Origin: Acidobacteriota bacterium
GTDB taxonomy: Bacteria; Acidobacteriota; Terriglobia; UBA7540
NCBI GenBank assembly: GCA_021789565.1
Contig: JAJYJL010000386.1
Location: forward strand, 1-7,277
DNA length: 7,277 nucleotides
Reading direction: 5' to 3'
Shown: in pieces, positions 1 through 6,140 of the stretch
How the letters are laid out: each line of letters begins with the position of its first letter
Position numbering within the stretch: position 1 is the first letter of the stretch
Notes under the pieces: generated by a model
Seen by the model: the letters and a program-made list of their open reading frames with translations, nothing else
Told to the model about the DNA's origin: nothing
The model's database searches: none
Program-made: the position numbers and the translations under genes

Positions 1-366
1 CCAGATTTGATTCGGGGCCGTGGGATGAAACCGTTCACGGCCATGTTCGGCCACCCGACGGCGGCGTTTCCGCCGCTGCCGCAGCGTCAGTCCTTCTTCC
101 CGGTAGAGCCGTTCCACCAAGTATTTCCCCACCTTCCAACCTTCCCGGCGGAACATCGCCAGGATCTTGCGATATCCGTATCGCGCTCGAGCCTGGGCAA
201 TCTCCCGGATCCGCATCCGGAGTTCGGTCCGGGGATCCTTGTGGCTACGGTACCGATAGGTCCGGCGGCTCATCCGGCCCACCCGACAGGCCCTCCGCTC
301 GCTGACTCCATACCTCTCACGCCAATGGTCGACCGCCGGACGTCGCTGCGAGGGCTTTAGAACTTT
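1..366 (-). CDS. IS3-family transposase OrfB, N-terminal part (partial)
   Basis: N-terminal region of the DDE transposase subunit. The reading frame is open from codon AAA at 366-364 to the window edge, about 122 codons, and gives K-V-L-K-P-S-Q-R-R-P-A-V-D-H-W followed by E-R-R-A-C-R-V-G-R-M-S-R-R-T-Y-R-Y-R. It continues with the Y-G-Y-R-K-I helix-turn-helix-like region characteristic of IS3 OrfB before the integrase core. The last residues in the window, T-A-P-N-Q-I-W, are the usual lead-in to the first catalytic Asp of the rve core, which lies off the edge. The frame is -1 relative to orfA and overlaps its end. No ATG or GTG lies near the junction (the first ATG codon is at about 273), so translation presumably depends on ribosomal frameshifting from orfA, as in other IS3 members. 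Confidence 0.88.
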
Positions 367-623
367 ATCGACAACACGTCCTGCAACATCGTCTTGTCCA
401 ACGCCAGGTCCGCCACCAACCTTTTCAGACGCGCATTCTCCTCCTGCAATTGCTTCAACTCCCGGACCTGATCGACTTCCAGACCTGCATACTGCTTCTT
501 CCAGCGATAGAAAGTCTGCTCCGAAATCCCCGCTTTACGAATCAGCTCAGCCACCGGGACCCCTACCTCCGCTTGCTTCAGAACTGCGGCAATCTGCTCC
601 ACCGAGAATCGCTTCTGCTTCAT
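357..623 (-). CDS. IS3-family transposase OrfA (helix-turn-helix protein)
   Basis: Complete 88-residue OrfA of an IS3-type element. It binds the element ends and, fused to OrfB by frameshifting, forms the active transposase. Seen: an N-terminal HTH_Tnp_1-type helix-turn-helix at about residues 6-45, with A-E-L-I-R-K-A-G-I-S-E-Q-T-F-Y-R-W-K-K as the recognition region. A leucine-zipper-like coiled coil follows at about 54-83 (heptad-spaced Leu in V-R-E-L-K-Q-L-Q-E-E-N-A-R-L-K-R-L-V). The length is normal for the family. The ATG at 623-621 is fixed by the GAGGAGG seven bases upstream. It ends at TAA 359-357, overlapping the orfB frame. The final residues are L-S-I-K-F where I would expect L-S-K-K in relatives (from memory), which bears on the frameshift signal. 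Confidence 0.93.
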   Translation of the reverse strand: MKQKRFSVEQIAAVLKQAEVGVPVAELIRKAGISEQTFYRWKKQYAGLEVDQVRELKQLQEENARLKRLVADLALDKTMLQDVLSIKF

Positions 624-630
624 GGCAAAA

Positions 631-637
631 CCTCCTC
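631..637 (-). promoter_or_regulatory. Ribosome-binding site of IS orfA
   Basis: GAGGAGG on the minus strand, seven bases before the ATG at 623. A near-ideal Shine-Dalgarno match that settles the orfA start. Confidence 0.75.
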
Positions 638-687
638 TTCAGTTCCTGGATTTTGCCGGAAACTAACTCTCAGAGTGGTTCCAAAAT

Positions 688-701
688 ACCGGGGCCGGTC
701 A
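688..701 (-). repeat. Terminal inverted repeat end of the IS3 element
   Basis: Read inward from 701 on the minus strand the end is TGACCGGCCCCGGT. It is placed here because it starts with TGA, lies upstream of orfA at a normal distance, and abuts the exact base where DeoR-like plus-strand coding begins (702). The true inner limit of the repeat cannot be set without the partner end outside the window. Confidence 0.65.
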
Positions 702-1040
702 GGCGGATTTCTGCACGGCGGGTGGTTTTCACTGACCGGACAGGCGGCATCGGATGCCGTGCGGCGTATTTTCGCCGATAAAGTCTTTATCGGCGTCAAT
801 CGTATCGATGCTGAACACGGTGCAACCGCCTACCATCCTGACGAAGCTGCTTTCAACAGTGTCATGACCCAGCAAGCACGGGAGAGAATCGTGGTTGCAG
901 ACCACAGCAAACTGAGAGAGACGGCCACCCACCTTTTCTGTCCCATAAAAGACATTCATCGTCTCATAACAGACGTTGGAGCTCCGGACGAGATAATCGC
1001 AGCCTTCACCGAAAAGGGAATCAACGTGCAGAGGGTCTAG
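702..1040 (+). pseudogene. DeoR-family transcriptional regulator, C-terminal fragment cut by IS3
   Basis: The last 112 codons of a DeoR-type sugar-responsive repressor, ending at TAG 1038-1040. Seen: the C-terminal sensor-domain signature, with L-T-G-Q-A-A-S-D-A-V-R-R, then I-F-A-D-K-V-F-I-G-V-N-R-I-D, V-V-A-D-H-S-K and L-I-T-D, all in the right order. Members of this family are about 250-260 residues, so the N-terminal DNA-binding helix-turn-helix and the first half of the sensor domain are missing. The frame stays open leftwards to an ATG at 450, but that stretch is antisense IS DNA and carries no DeoR sequence. The remnant lacks its own promoter and DNA-binding domain and is surely inactive as a repressor. 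It points toward the glycosidase gene, and DeoR proteins often control nearby sugar genes, so it may once have controlled this locus (inference). Confidence 0.88.
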
Positions 1041-1084
1041 TCCTAGGTATTAAGTTTGTCGGAAGTCGCCCGGTCTGCGACTGT

Positions 1085-1100
1085 AGAATGATGGCATTCT
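1085..1100. terminator. Small hairpin between convergent genes (weak terminator candidate)
   Basis: A 6-bp perfect stem, AGAATG / CATTCT, with a 4-base loop, starting right after the stop codon of the minus-strand glycosidase gene and 45 bases after the end of the plus-strand regulator remnant. The placement suits a terminator, but the stem is short and AT-rich and no run of T follows on either strand. Confidence 0.22.
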
Positions 1101-2579
1101 TCACAAAGTGGATTTCCAGCGCACCTCCCAGGATGTGGCGCCGGGTGCCACAAGGATTGCCTTATTCTCTTGTCGGCTTCCTGCGCCCGTAATCCCTGAG
1201 AACGCGAAGCGTGATCCCAGCATCATCGGCAGTTGTACATGGCTGGGCACAGGTCCGGAACCACGCCGGAATTTTAGCCTCCAGCCCTTATGCCTGGCGA
1301 GGGGAGCAAGGTCCAAACTGACTCTTCCGAAACGAGTTGGAGTATGAGCGACAGATATCGGCTGCTCACCAGAAAGATCAATGTCACCGATTCCAGCCAA
1401 AAGCCGCAAAGACTGGCCATCTTCAAGCACCAGCATGTGCCTCAGGTATAGAACGCACTCAGCACTCGCCCAGTTGTGGGGCATATCGCCGACGTAATCC
1501 GCCGTCAAGCTTCCCTGAAGAGGCTGCTCTTCCCGCCAGCAGTAGCGTGGCGTCGCGTGGTTCATGTAGCCGACCAGGGTAGACTGCGCCCAGTCCGTGA
1601 CACCTGCCCAAAGGTAAACGTGGGCGACAAACGCCGCGTTGTAATTCCACACGCCGCCGTGATGGAGCCAGCCGGTGTCAGCGGGGATATCTTCCTGGGT
1701 GCAGGCCTGCATCATCCGGATATGCCCCTGCACGATTGGATCATTCTTTTCAAATACGAGCCCCGGGTAGATCGCCTGAGAGAGCGCCCACTGCGCCGTC
1801 TGCGGCCTCGGCCGATTCCAGGGATTGGGATCCGACCACGCTGGGTCTTCCTTCATCAGCATGGGCAGATATTCAAACCTGCCGTGATACCGCCGCACCT
1901 CCTGGCTTGCCGCTTTGAAAAACGAGGCGCGCAGTTCGCGGTAAAAGCGTTCCGTATCCTCGAAACCGGAAAGCTGAAGGCGCCGTGCGGCCTGGATTAC
2001 GGCCTTCAGCCCGGCCAGCACCCAAAGCGTGTTGGTAAATTCAGCACGGATGCCCCACAGCCCACCATCGGCGAAGCCGGGCGCCAGCAGGCCGTAGCTG
2101 CCGTTCACGCTCCCGTCGCGCCTGGCCTGCTCCCGTAAGCCCTCAAGGAATTTCACGGCACGCAGAACGTTGGGCTGCATCCGGCGAAAGTAGCTCCAGT
2201 TCTGGCTGAGTTCCGCCTGACGCACGAGCGTGAACATGGCGATTCCGGTATCTTTCCAGTGCTCACGACCGCCGCCCGCCACAATCTGCCCGTCCGGCAA
2301 CTGGCGCGACCATTCGGTTTCCAATCCGGCCTGGGCGGCGGAATCGTAGCCGAGGTATCGCGCCGCTTCCAGAATGAAGTTGCCGTCAACGATCCAGAGC
2401 CCTCGATAGACAGTGGGGCCGACCTGGAAGGTCAGCTTCCCGTCGCGTACCTCGCGTGCCTGCTGGATGTTGCGCACGCAGGCCACCAGAAAATCTCCTT
2501 GCATGCCCGGAAGACTCCAGGAAACGCTGCCATCGAAGGGGCTCCAATCTGCCCAGTACGCACGAGACTTAGCCAGCAT
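1101..2579 (-). CDS. C-terminal part of the glycosidase: (alpha/alpha)6 six-hairpin domain
   Basis: 492-residue open frame carrying the catalytic-type helical toroid. Seen: R-N-I-Q-Q-A-R-E-V, then V-G-P-T-V-Y-R-G-L-W-I-V-D-G-N-F-I-L-E-A-A-R-Y-L-G, a typical six-hairpin segment with a conserved acidic residue. Paired amphipathic helices follow (F-T-N-T-L-W-V-L-A-G-L-K-A-V-I-Q-A-A-R-R), then D-T-G-W-L-H-H-G-G-V-W-N-Y-N-A-A-F-V-A-H-V-Y-L-W and D-M-P-H-N-W-A-S-A-E near the end. A C-terminal beta tail closes the protein. Candidate catalytic acids are the D of I-V-D-G and the E/D of E-D-I-P-A-D, but I cannot assign them. The ATG at 2579 is internal to the original gene: same-frame coding extends upstream to about 2602 (W-L-E-A-A-G-E-S), and no ribosome-binding site is evident. 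It resembles GH15/GH65/GH78-type folds; I do not assign a GH family. Confidence 0.75.
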   Translation of the reverse strand: MLAKSRAYWADWSPFDGSVSWSLPGMQGDFLVACVRNIQQAREVRDGKLTFQVGPTVYRGLWIVDGNFILEAARYLGYDSAAQAGLETEWSRQLPDGQIVAGGGREHWKDTGIAMFTLVRQAELSQNWSYFRRMQPNVLRAVKFLEGLREQARRDGSVNGSYGLLAPGFADGGLWGIRAEFTNTLWVLAGLKAVIQAARRLQLSGFEDTERFYRELRASFFKAASQEVRRYHGRFEYLPMLMKEDPAWSDPNPWNRPRPQTAQWALSQAIYPGLVFEKNDPIVQGHIRMMQACTQEDIPADTGWLHHGGVWNYNAAFVAHVYLWAGVTDWAQSTLVGYMNHATPRYCWREEQPLQGSLTADYVGDMPHNWASAECVLYLRHMLVLEDGQSLRLLAGIGDIDLSGEQPISVAHTPTRFGRVSLDLAPLARHKGWRLKFRRGSGPVPSHVQLPMMLGSRFAFSGITGAGSRQENKAILVAPGATSWEVRWKSTL

Positions 2580-3370
2580 GCTTTCCCCGGCTGCTTCAAG
2601 CCATCCATCAGCTTTTCTGCAGATTGTCCCTCCTGAGGGAAACGGAAGAAAATTCGGAGCGGTTTCCCTTCACGCGTTTCGAGCGCGTTCATACGGAACG
2701 AGCGCCACACTACTCCGTCCTGCTCGGTCCCAAGCTGCACATTGGCCAACATGAAAGGCAGCGAGGTTTTGTTGTCAAGAAACAAAGCTGTTGCACCCGT
2801 GAGGCTCTTCAGATTGATGTCGCGCTTCGTTCGGAGCACAACCATCGGGACCGCATGCAGGGAGTGGAGCGTCCTGGGCTGGACTTCCAGAATGACATTA
2901 TCCACGCGGCCTTCATCAGGGCTTCGCGTGGCGAAGGTAGTGAGTTCAAGAAAGGCCTCGGGCCGGTCGATCCGCGTGTGCACGATGGGGGTACCGGGAC
3001 TTTCAAGCTGCTGCCAGCGCACGTCATTCGCCTCCATGCCCTCCAGCGTGAACTCCACGACCTCAGGGAAATAATCGATTCCCCAGCCCTGCCCGAGGTG
3101 TCCGTAACGGAGATCGCCGTGCTCGCCAACCAGGCTTTTGTGGTGATCGTCCGGGAAGCAGTAGGTCAATTGCGATGACAAGGGTGCGTAGCGGAAATCA
3201 ATCGGGATGGCAAGGTTTTGTATCGCGCCCCGAGTTTCTTCGACCTCGGTAGTGCTGCCAGATGCTGTTTCAGGTTCGGCCGACACAAGCGACGACCCCG
3301 TCACCCCCGCTGCCCCTAGCCCCGCTCCGACGTTTAGCAAGAAGTTTCTCCTCGTGATCTGACTCATCAT
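2432..3370 (-). CDS. N-terminal part of the Tat-exported glycosidase (signal peptide and beta domain)
   Basis: The open frame begins M-M-S-Q-I-T-R-R-N-F-L-L-N, a clear twin-arginine motif, followed by a small-residue hydrophobic stretch (V-G-A-G-L-G-A-A-G-V-T-G) and a likely cleavage after S-L-V-S-A. The product is therefore exported folded across the inner membrane. Residues ~50-255 are rich in beta-type alternation (Y-F-P-E-V-V-E-F-T-L-E-G-M, V-V-L-R-T-K-R-D-I), consistent with the N-terminal beta-sandwich of many six-hairpin glycosidases. I prefer ATG 3370 (or ATG 3367) over GTG 3376, because the GGAAGGAG at 3383-3376 overlaps the GTG but is 5 or 8 bases from the ATGs. Genuine coding ends near 2603; the last ~57 codons down to the stop at 2432 are out-of-frame read-through. 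Confidence 0.8.
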   Translation of the reverse strand: MMSQITRRNFLLNVGAGLGAAGVTGSSLVSAEPETASGSTTEVEETRGAIQNLAIPIDFRYAPLSSQLTYCFPDDHHKSLVGEHGDLRYGHLGQGWGIDYFPEVVEFTLEGMEANDVRWQQLESPGTPIVHTRIDRPEAFLELTTFATRSPDEGRVDNVILEVQPRTLHSLHAVPMVVLRTKRDINLKSLTGATALFLDNKTSLPFMLANVQLGTEQDGVVWRSFRMNALETREGKPLRIFFRFPQEGQSAEKLMDGLKQPGKACWLSLVRTGQIGAPSMAAFPGVFRACKEIFWWPACATSSRHARYATGS

Positions 3371-3375
3371 CCTCA

Positions 3376-3383
3376 CTCCTTCC
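3376..3383 (-). promoter_or_regulatory. Ribosome-binding site of the Tat glycosidase gene
   Basis: GGAAGGAG on the minus strand, 5 bases before ATG 3370 and 8 before ATG 3367. It overlaps GTG 3376 and therefore argues against that codon as the start. Confidence 0.65.
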
Positions 3384-3434
3384 GTCCTGCCTCATCTATG
3401 GGTTGCAAGTCAAAGTGAAGCCTAGCTCTCGGAG

Positions 3435-3465
3435 CCTGACCCAGCGCAGGGAGTTCCCGGTCAGG
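3435..3465. other. Inverted repeat in the spacer between the two glycosidase genes
   Basis: CCTGACC at 3435-3441 pairs with GGTCAGG at 3459-3465 across a 17-base loop, inside the 202-bp spacer between the GH38 stop (3573) and the Tat gene start. It could be an operator, a leader hairpin or chance. There is no T-run, so an intrinsic terminator is unlikely. I see no convincing -35/-10 pair in this spacer, so the downstream gene may be read from the GH38 transcript. Confidence 0.3.
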
Positions 3466-3572
3466 ACCTCGGCAGGAGACTAAGTGCCGCCACTTTCGTC
3501 TGGGACTGCAGTAGTGTTCAGCCATATTTATCCCGCAAGCGCGAATGAGCACTTCTCTATGATGTTGTTCAC

Positions 3573-4961
3573 CTAATTACCTGCTGTTGGCAAACCCATG
3601 GATCCTTTTACGCGGATCGTAACAATCTGAAATGCCTGCACGGCAAAGTGAAAACCGTGAGAGGTGACGGAAAGCGACTTTTGATCCTGTTCCACTTCAT
3701 TGCATTGCCACGCCTGCTGAATATCCATCAGGGGAATTTTTATGTTGGCACTGCCGTCCTCCCCGGCCACTTCGAGGAACCGCATAATTGTGCCCTGACG
3801 GTTCTCCGCCCGTTTCCAGTCGACCAGCACCACGTGGGGTGAGTCCACTTCTACAAAGCTGCTCTCGGTGGCACTCAACGGTTCAGGAATATTCACGGCC
3901 TTGTCGTTCGAGATGATGTCATCCACTTCGAAGGGCGTCATCTCCGACCATCCCAACCGGCTCAGCGCCGCGGGCTGAAACTCGTGGTCGCTGGTCAGAA
4001 CGTAACGGAAGGTGAAGTTCCCTCCCTGGCCGGCGCGGTAGTTTGTAAACCAGTAGTTGTTCATCGCATAAGAGAAAATGGTTCCCTTTCGCTGGCCGAA
4101 TTTGAGTGGCCATGTCCCCCTCACGATGTCGCCCAGACTCACCAACGAAGCGTCAATCGGGACGAGAGCCACGCTGGTGTCTCCCTGTTGAGCTTCAATC
4201 CAGTGCTGGACTGAAAACCATTCCTTGCCTGCTCCCGGAAGCTGGTCGTGCTTGGGGTTCACGTAGCCGTTCTGGATTTCATACCGGAATTCCGGATGGC
4301 TCATCGCAAACGGAAAGGCAAAGTACACTCCTTCTTTGGTGTCCACGTCCTTTTTTTGAACGTGGTTAATGAACTCAATCTTCTTCTGGTGGCTGAACAG
4401 AATGATCTCCGAATCAATTCGCGGGGTATTCACTGATAAACTTTCCAGGCGGGCCACAGTGCCGAAGGGCTCCCTAGTGATGGGAATCAGGCGTCCGCTG
4501 CCTGCCGGGTGCACAGTGAGCTTTGGCAGCGGCAAGTTCCGGTCGTTAAAGATAAGCCTGTTGCTGGCGGGTTTGTCACCGCCTGTTACATAAAGGTACT
4601 GGTCGAACCGATACGAACTCGAGGCGTTGACCAACTCCTTCTGCAATTGTTTATCAAAAATGCTCTTCACCGCCCCGCTTTGCGCATCCATCACAATGCG
4701 ATAATAGGCATTCTCCATAACATTGCCGGATTCCGTTTGCGGGCTTGGTGGAGGCGTTTTAGTCTGCTTGATCTGATAACACTTGTAGCCGAGCGATGGC
4801 ACGTCGCGGGCAATGAATTGAATACGCTGCTCGGAACCGCTAACCGAAAGCACCTGGTAGGGAACGGTCTGATAGGTGGAAAGATCCACGATCTCGTAAC
4901 CCTTTGGAAGATCCGTCTCCACCAGCCCGGTTCGCGGCCAGTTCAGTGCGTTAAAGACCAC
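3573..4961 (-). CDS. Fragment 5: GH38 C-terminal beta region
   Basis: 462 residues in the same frame as fragment 4 with no gap: only the TGA at 4964-4962 separates S-G-T from V-V-F-N-A-L-N-W-P-R-T-G-L-V. That V-F-N-x-L-x-W-x-R sequence is the standard opening of the GH38 C-terminal beta-sandwich. Later landmarks are F-I-A-R-D-V-P-S-L-G-Y-K-C-Y, E-N-A-Y-Y-R-I-V-M-D-A-Q-S-G-A-V-K-S-I-F-D-K (a hallmark of the GH38 C-terminal domain) and V-Y-F-A-F-P-F-A-M. F-A-V-Q-A-F-Q-I-V-T-I-R closes the domain. A GTG sits at 4961, but I see no Shine-Dalgarno before it, and the region has no independent function in this family. Ends at TAG 3575-3573. Confidence 0.82.
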   Translation of the reverse strand: MVFNALNWPRTGLVETDLPKGYEIVDLSTYQTVPYQVLSVSGSEQRIQFIARDVPSLGYKCYQIKQTKTPPPSPQTESGNVMENAYYRIVMDAQSGAVKSIFDKQLQKELVNASSSYRFDQYLYVTGGDKPASNRLIFNDRNLPLPKLTVHPAGSGRLIPITREPFGTVARLESLSVNTPRIDSEIILFSHQKKIEFINHVQKKDVDTKEGVYFAFPFAMSHPEFRYEIQNGYVNPKHDQLPGAGKEWFSVQHWIEAQQGDTSVALVPIDASLVSLGDIVRGTWPLKFGQRKGTIFSYAMNNYWFTNYRAGQGGNFTFRYVLTSDHEFQPAALSRLGWSEMTPFEVDDIISNDKAVNIPEPLSATESSFVEVDSPHVVLVDWKRAENRQGTIMRFLEVAGEDGSANIKIPLMDIQQAWQCNEVEQDQKSLSVTSHGFHFAVQAFQIVTIRVKGSMGLPTAGN

Positions 4962-5993
4962 TCAAGTACCACTCGGAACGTTAATTCTGTCTGCCAGGGC
5001 GGCCAGACCCCGGCCCAGCACAAACTGCACTTGGTGCTTGGCGCGGGTTGCGAAAGCATCCTTTACTGCCAACTGCCGGACAGTTTCTTCGCTTTCAGGA
5101 CTCGAAATGCTCCCTCCGGCGCCCCAGGTGTGCTCATCAAACAGGATCAAGTTCTGCCACATTTTCCTGATAATGCCGCGATTCGGCCGGCTGGGTGGGT
5201 TCACCAGGAAACTAAGCGTGGCGATCTTCTCCGCGGAAAGGGCCCGCTGCTCACTTTGCCGATTCATCGCGGCATAATAGGCATCCGAGGCGATGCCATC
5301 CTCCCAGTAAGGCCCGCCATCGCCCCGGTAGACGGGAATGGAATTCCCGTCTGCTTTGGCAACTTCCGCCATAGCATGGGCAAATCCTGAAAAACGGAGG
5401 TCTGGATAAGCATAAATCTTGTCCCAATCCTCCGCGATGGTGGCTTGCTGAGGAAACATATCTGAATTCTCCCATTGAGCGCCAAAAAGTAGAAACGAGC
5501 TGGGCTTATAGATCGAACTGGGGTACATCTGAAGGAACCTCGGCAGTGAGGCATGCCCCGTCGTCACAGTGGGAGGCAGACCGAACAAGGACCCAACCTG
5601 CCCGTAACTGTCGGAGTACCACATCAGAACTTTCTTGCCGTCCGGCCCTTCCCACCAGAAGGGCGACTTCTCCAGCAGAAAACTCTCATTCAGAATGGGT
5701 CCGCGGGTCCGATTGCAACCCGCAATCAGATATTTGATTCCAGCATCCGCAAGAATCGACGGGTATGACCACGTATAGGAGGGAACATCGGTGATGTTCG
5801 CGTAGTTGAAGGGCTCATGATGCTTCAGATCGAAATCGAAACTGGGATAAAGAGAGCGGACCAAGGTCTCAACAGTCGGGAAGCCCGTCAGAAGATTGGC
5901 GTACTGAGCAGGGATAAAAAACTTCCGTTCCTGAATGGCATGGAAAAGCCGCAGATGGTCTGCCTTATCCCGCCCCACTAGAAGCCATTTCAA
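4962..5993 (-). CDS. Fragment 4: main part of the GH38 catalytic domain
   Basis: A 343-residue segment. Its TTG start at 5993 and first residues (L-K-W-L) lie in the MITE; genuine coding resumes at about 5980 as L-V-G-R-D-K-A-D-H-L-R-L-F. Seen: F-F-I-P-A-Q-Y-A-N-L-L-T-G-F-P-T, then Y-A-N-I-T-D-V-P-S-Y-T-W-S-Y. The Asp in it (codon 5789-5787) is the best candidate for the nucleophile and zinc ligand. K-S-P-F-W-W-E-G-P-D-G-K-K-V-L-M-W-Y, R-G-D-G-G-P-Y-W-E-D-G-I-A-S-D-A and L-I-L-F-D-E-H-T-W-G-A-G-G follow, the last with a likely zinc-ligand His (residue 288). The middle three-helix region (E-Q-R-A-L-S-A-E-K-I-A-T-L) is present. The frame ends at TGA 4964-4962, directly abutting fragment 5 in the same frame. 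Confidence 0.82.
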   Translation of the reverse strand: MKWLLVGRDKADHLRLFHAIQERKFFIPAQYANLLTGFPTVETLVRSLYPSFDFDLKHHEPFNYANITDVPSYTWSYPSILADAGIKYLIAGCNRTRGPILNESFLLEKSPFWWEGPDGKKVLMWYSDSYGQVGSLFGLPPTVTTGHASLPRFLQMYPSSIYKPSSFLLFGAQWENSDMFPQQATIAEDWDKIYAYPDLRFSGFAHAMAEVAKADGNSIPVYRGDGGPYWEDGIASDAYYAAMNRQSEQRALSAEKIATLSFLVNPPSRPNRGIIRKMWQNLILFDEHTWGAGGSISSPESEETVRQLAVKDAFATRAKHQVQFVLGRGLAALADRINVPSGT

Positions 5994-5998
5994 AACCC
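5981..5998 (+). repeat. Left terminal inverted repeat of the MITE
   Basis: GAAGCCATTTCAAAACCC, preceded by TA. It is an exact reverse complement of the right end. Confidence 0.9.
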
Positions 5999-6045
5999 TC
6001 GGTAGCCTGCTGGAATGAGAGGCCTTGACATGACGATTCCGACTC

Positions 6046-6074
6046 CAAGGGAAACAGGCGGAAAATGTCCCTTG
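6046..6074. repeat. Internal hairpin within the MITE
   Basis: CAAGGGA (6046-6052) pairs with TCCCTTG (6068-6074) across a 15-base loop. A secondary structure inside a MITE is common, but its role here is unknown. Confidence 0.45.
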
Positions 6075-6140
6075 AAAACAAAGGGCTTAACCCACCTGCT
6101 AGGTGCGCCATCTCCAATCGTTCGGGTTTGATCATATGCT

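Larger units (their letters stand above)
1..701 (-). mobile_element. IS3-family insertion sequence, 5' part (truncated by window edge)
   Basis: This is the upstream end of an IS3-family element. Seen: an orfA/orfB pair in overlapping frames on the minus strand and a terminal end at 701 reading inward TGACCGGCCCCGGT, starting with the TG typical of IS3-family ends. Immediately outside it, plus-strand coding similarity to a DeoR regulator begins abruptly. The catalytic DDE part of orfB and the other terminus lie beyond position 1, so neither the inverted-repeat match nor the 3-4 bp target duplication usual for the family can be tested here. About 78 bp separate the terminus from the orfA start. 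They hold a good ribosome-binding site but no promoter I would defend. Confidence 0.9.
1101..3370 (-). pseudogene. Tat-exported six-hairpin glycosidase-like protein, frameshifted
   Basis: One gene in two frames. Translating 3370-2603 and then 2602-1101 with one extra base gives a continuous ~756-residue protein; the two halves are described separately. Without the shift the first frame runs on into unrelated sequence and stops at 2432. An extra T in GAT-GGC (giving GAT-TGG) would restore the junction as K-L-M-D-W-L-E-A-A-G-E-S, leading smoothly into S-R-A-Y-W-A-D-W-S-P-F-D-G-S. I see no other lesion, so this may be a recent mutation or an assembly error. The protein has an exported beta-sandwich plus alpha-toroid architecture. 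It lies 202 bp downstream of the GH38 gene on the same strand, suggesting a joint role in glycan degradation. The substrate cannot be read from the sequence. Confidence 0.72.

Noticed and set aside
450..1040. A continuous plus-strand open frame of 196 codons covering the DeoR remnant.
   Set aside because: Positions 450-701 are antisense to IS orfA and the IS end. Only codons from 702 resemble DeoR, so the long frame is an accidental chimera.
1476..2138. A 220-codon plus-strand open frame opposite the six-hairpin domain.
   Set aside because: It is rich in Arg and Pro, has no domain-like pattern, and lies wholly within convincing minus-strand coding sequence.
3435..3489. Hairpins in the 3376-3572 spacer as an intrinsic terminator between the two hydrolase genes.
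   Set aside because: The stems (7 bp with a 17-base loop, and a 5-bp stem at 3470-3489) are weak, and no T-run follows on the minus strand.
4509..5390. A 293-codon plus-strand open frame opposite the GH38 gene.
   Set aside because: The minus strand carries unmistakable GH38 sequence throughout. The plus-strand translation has no recognisable domain and is typical of antisense shadows in GC-rich DNA.
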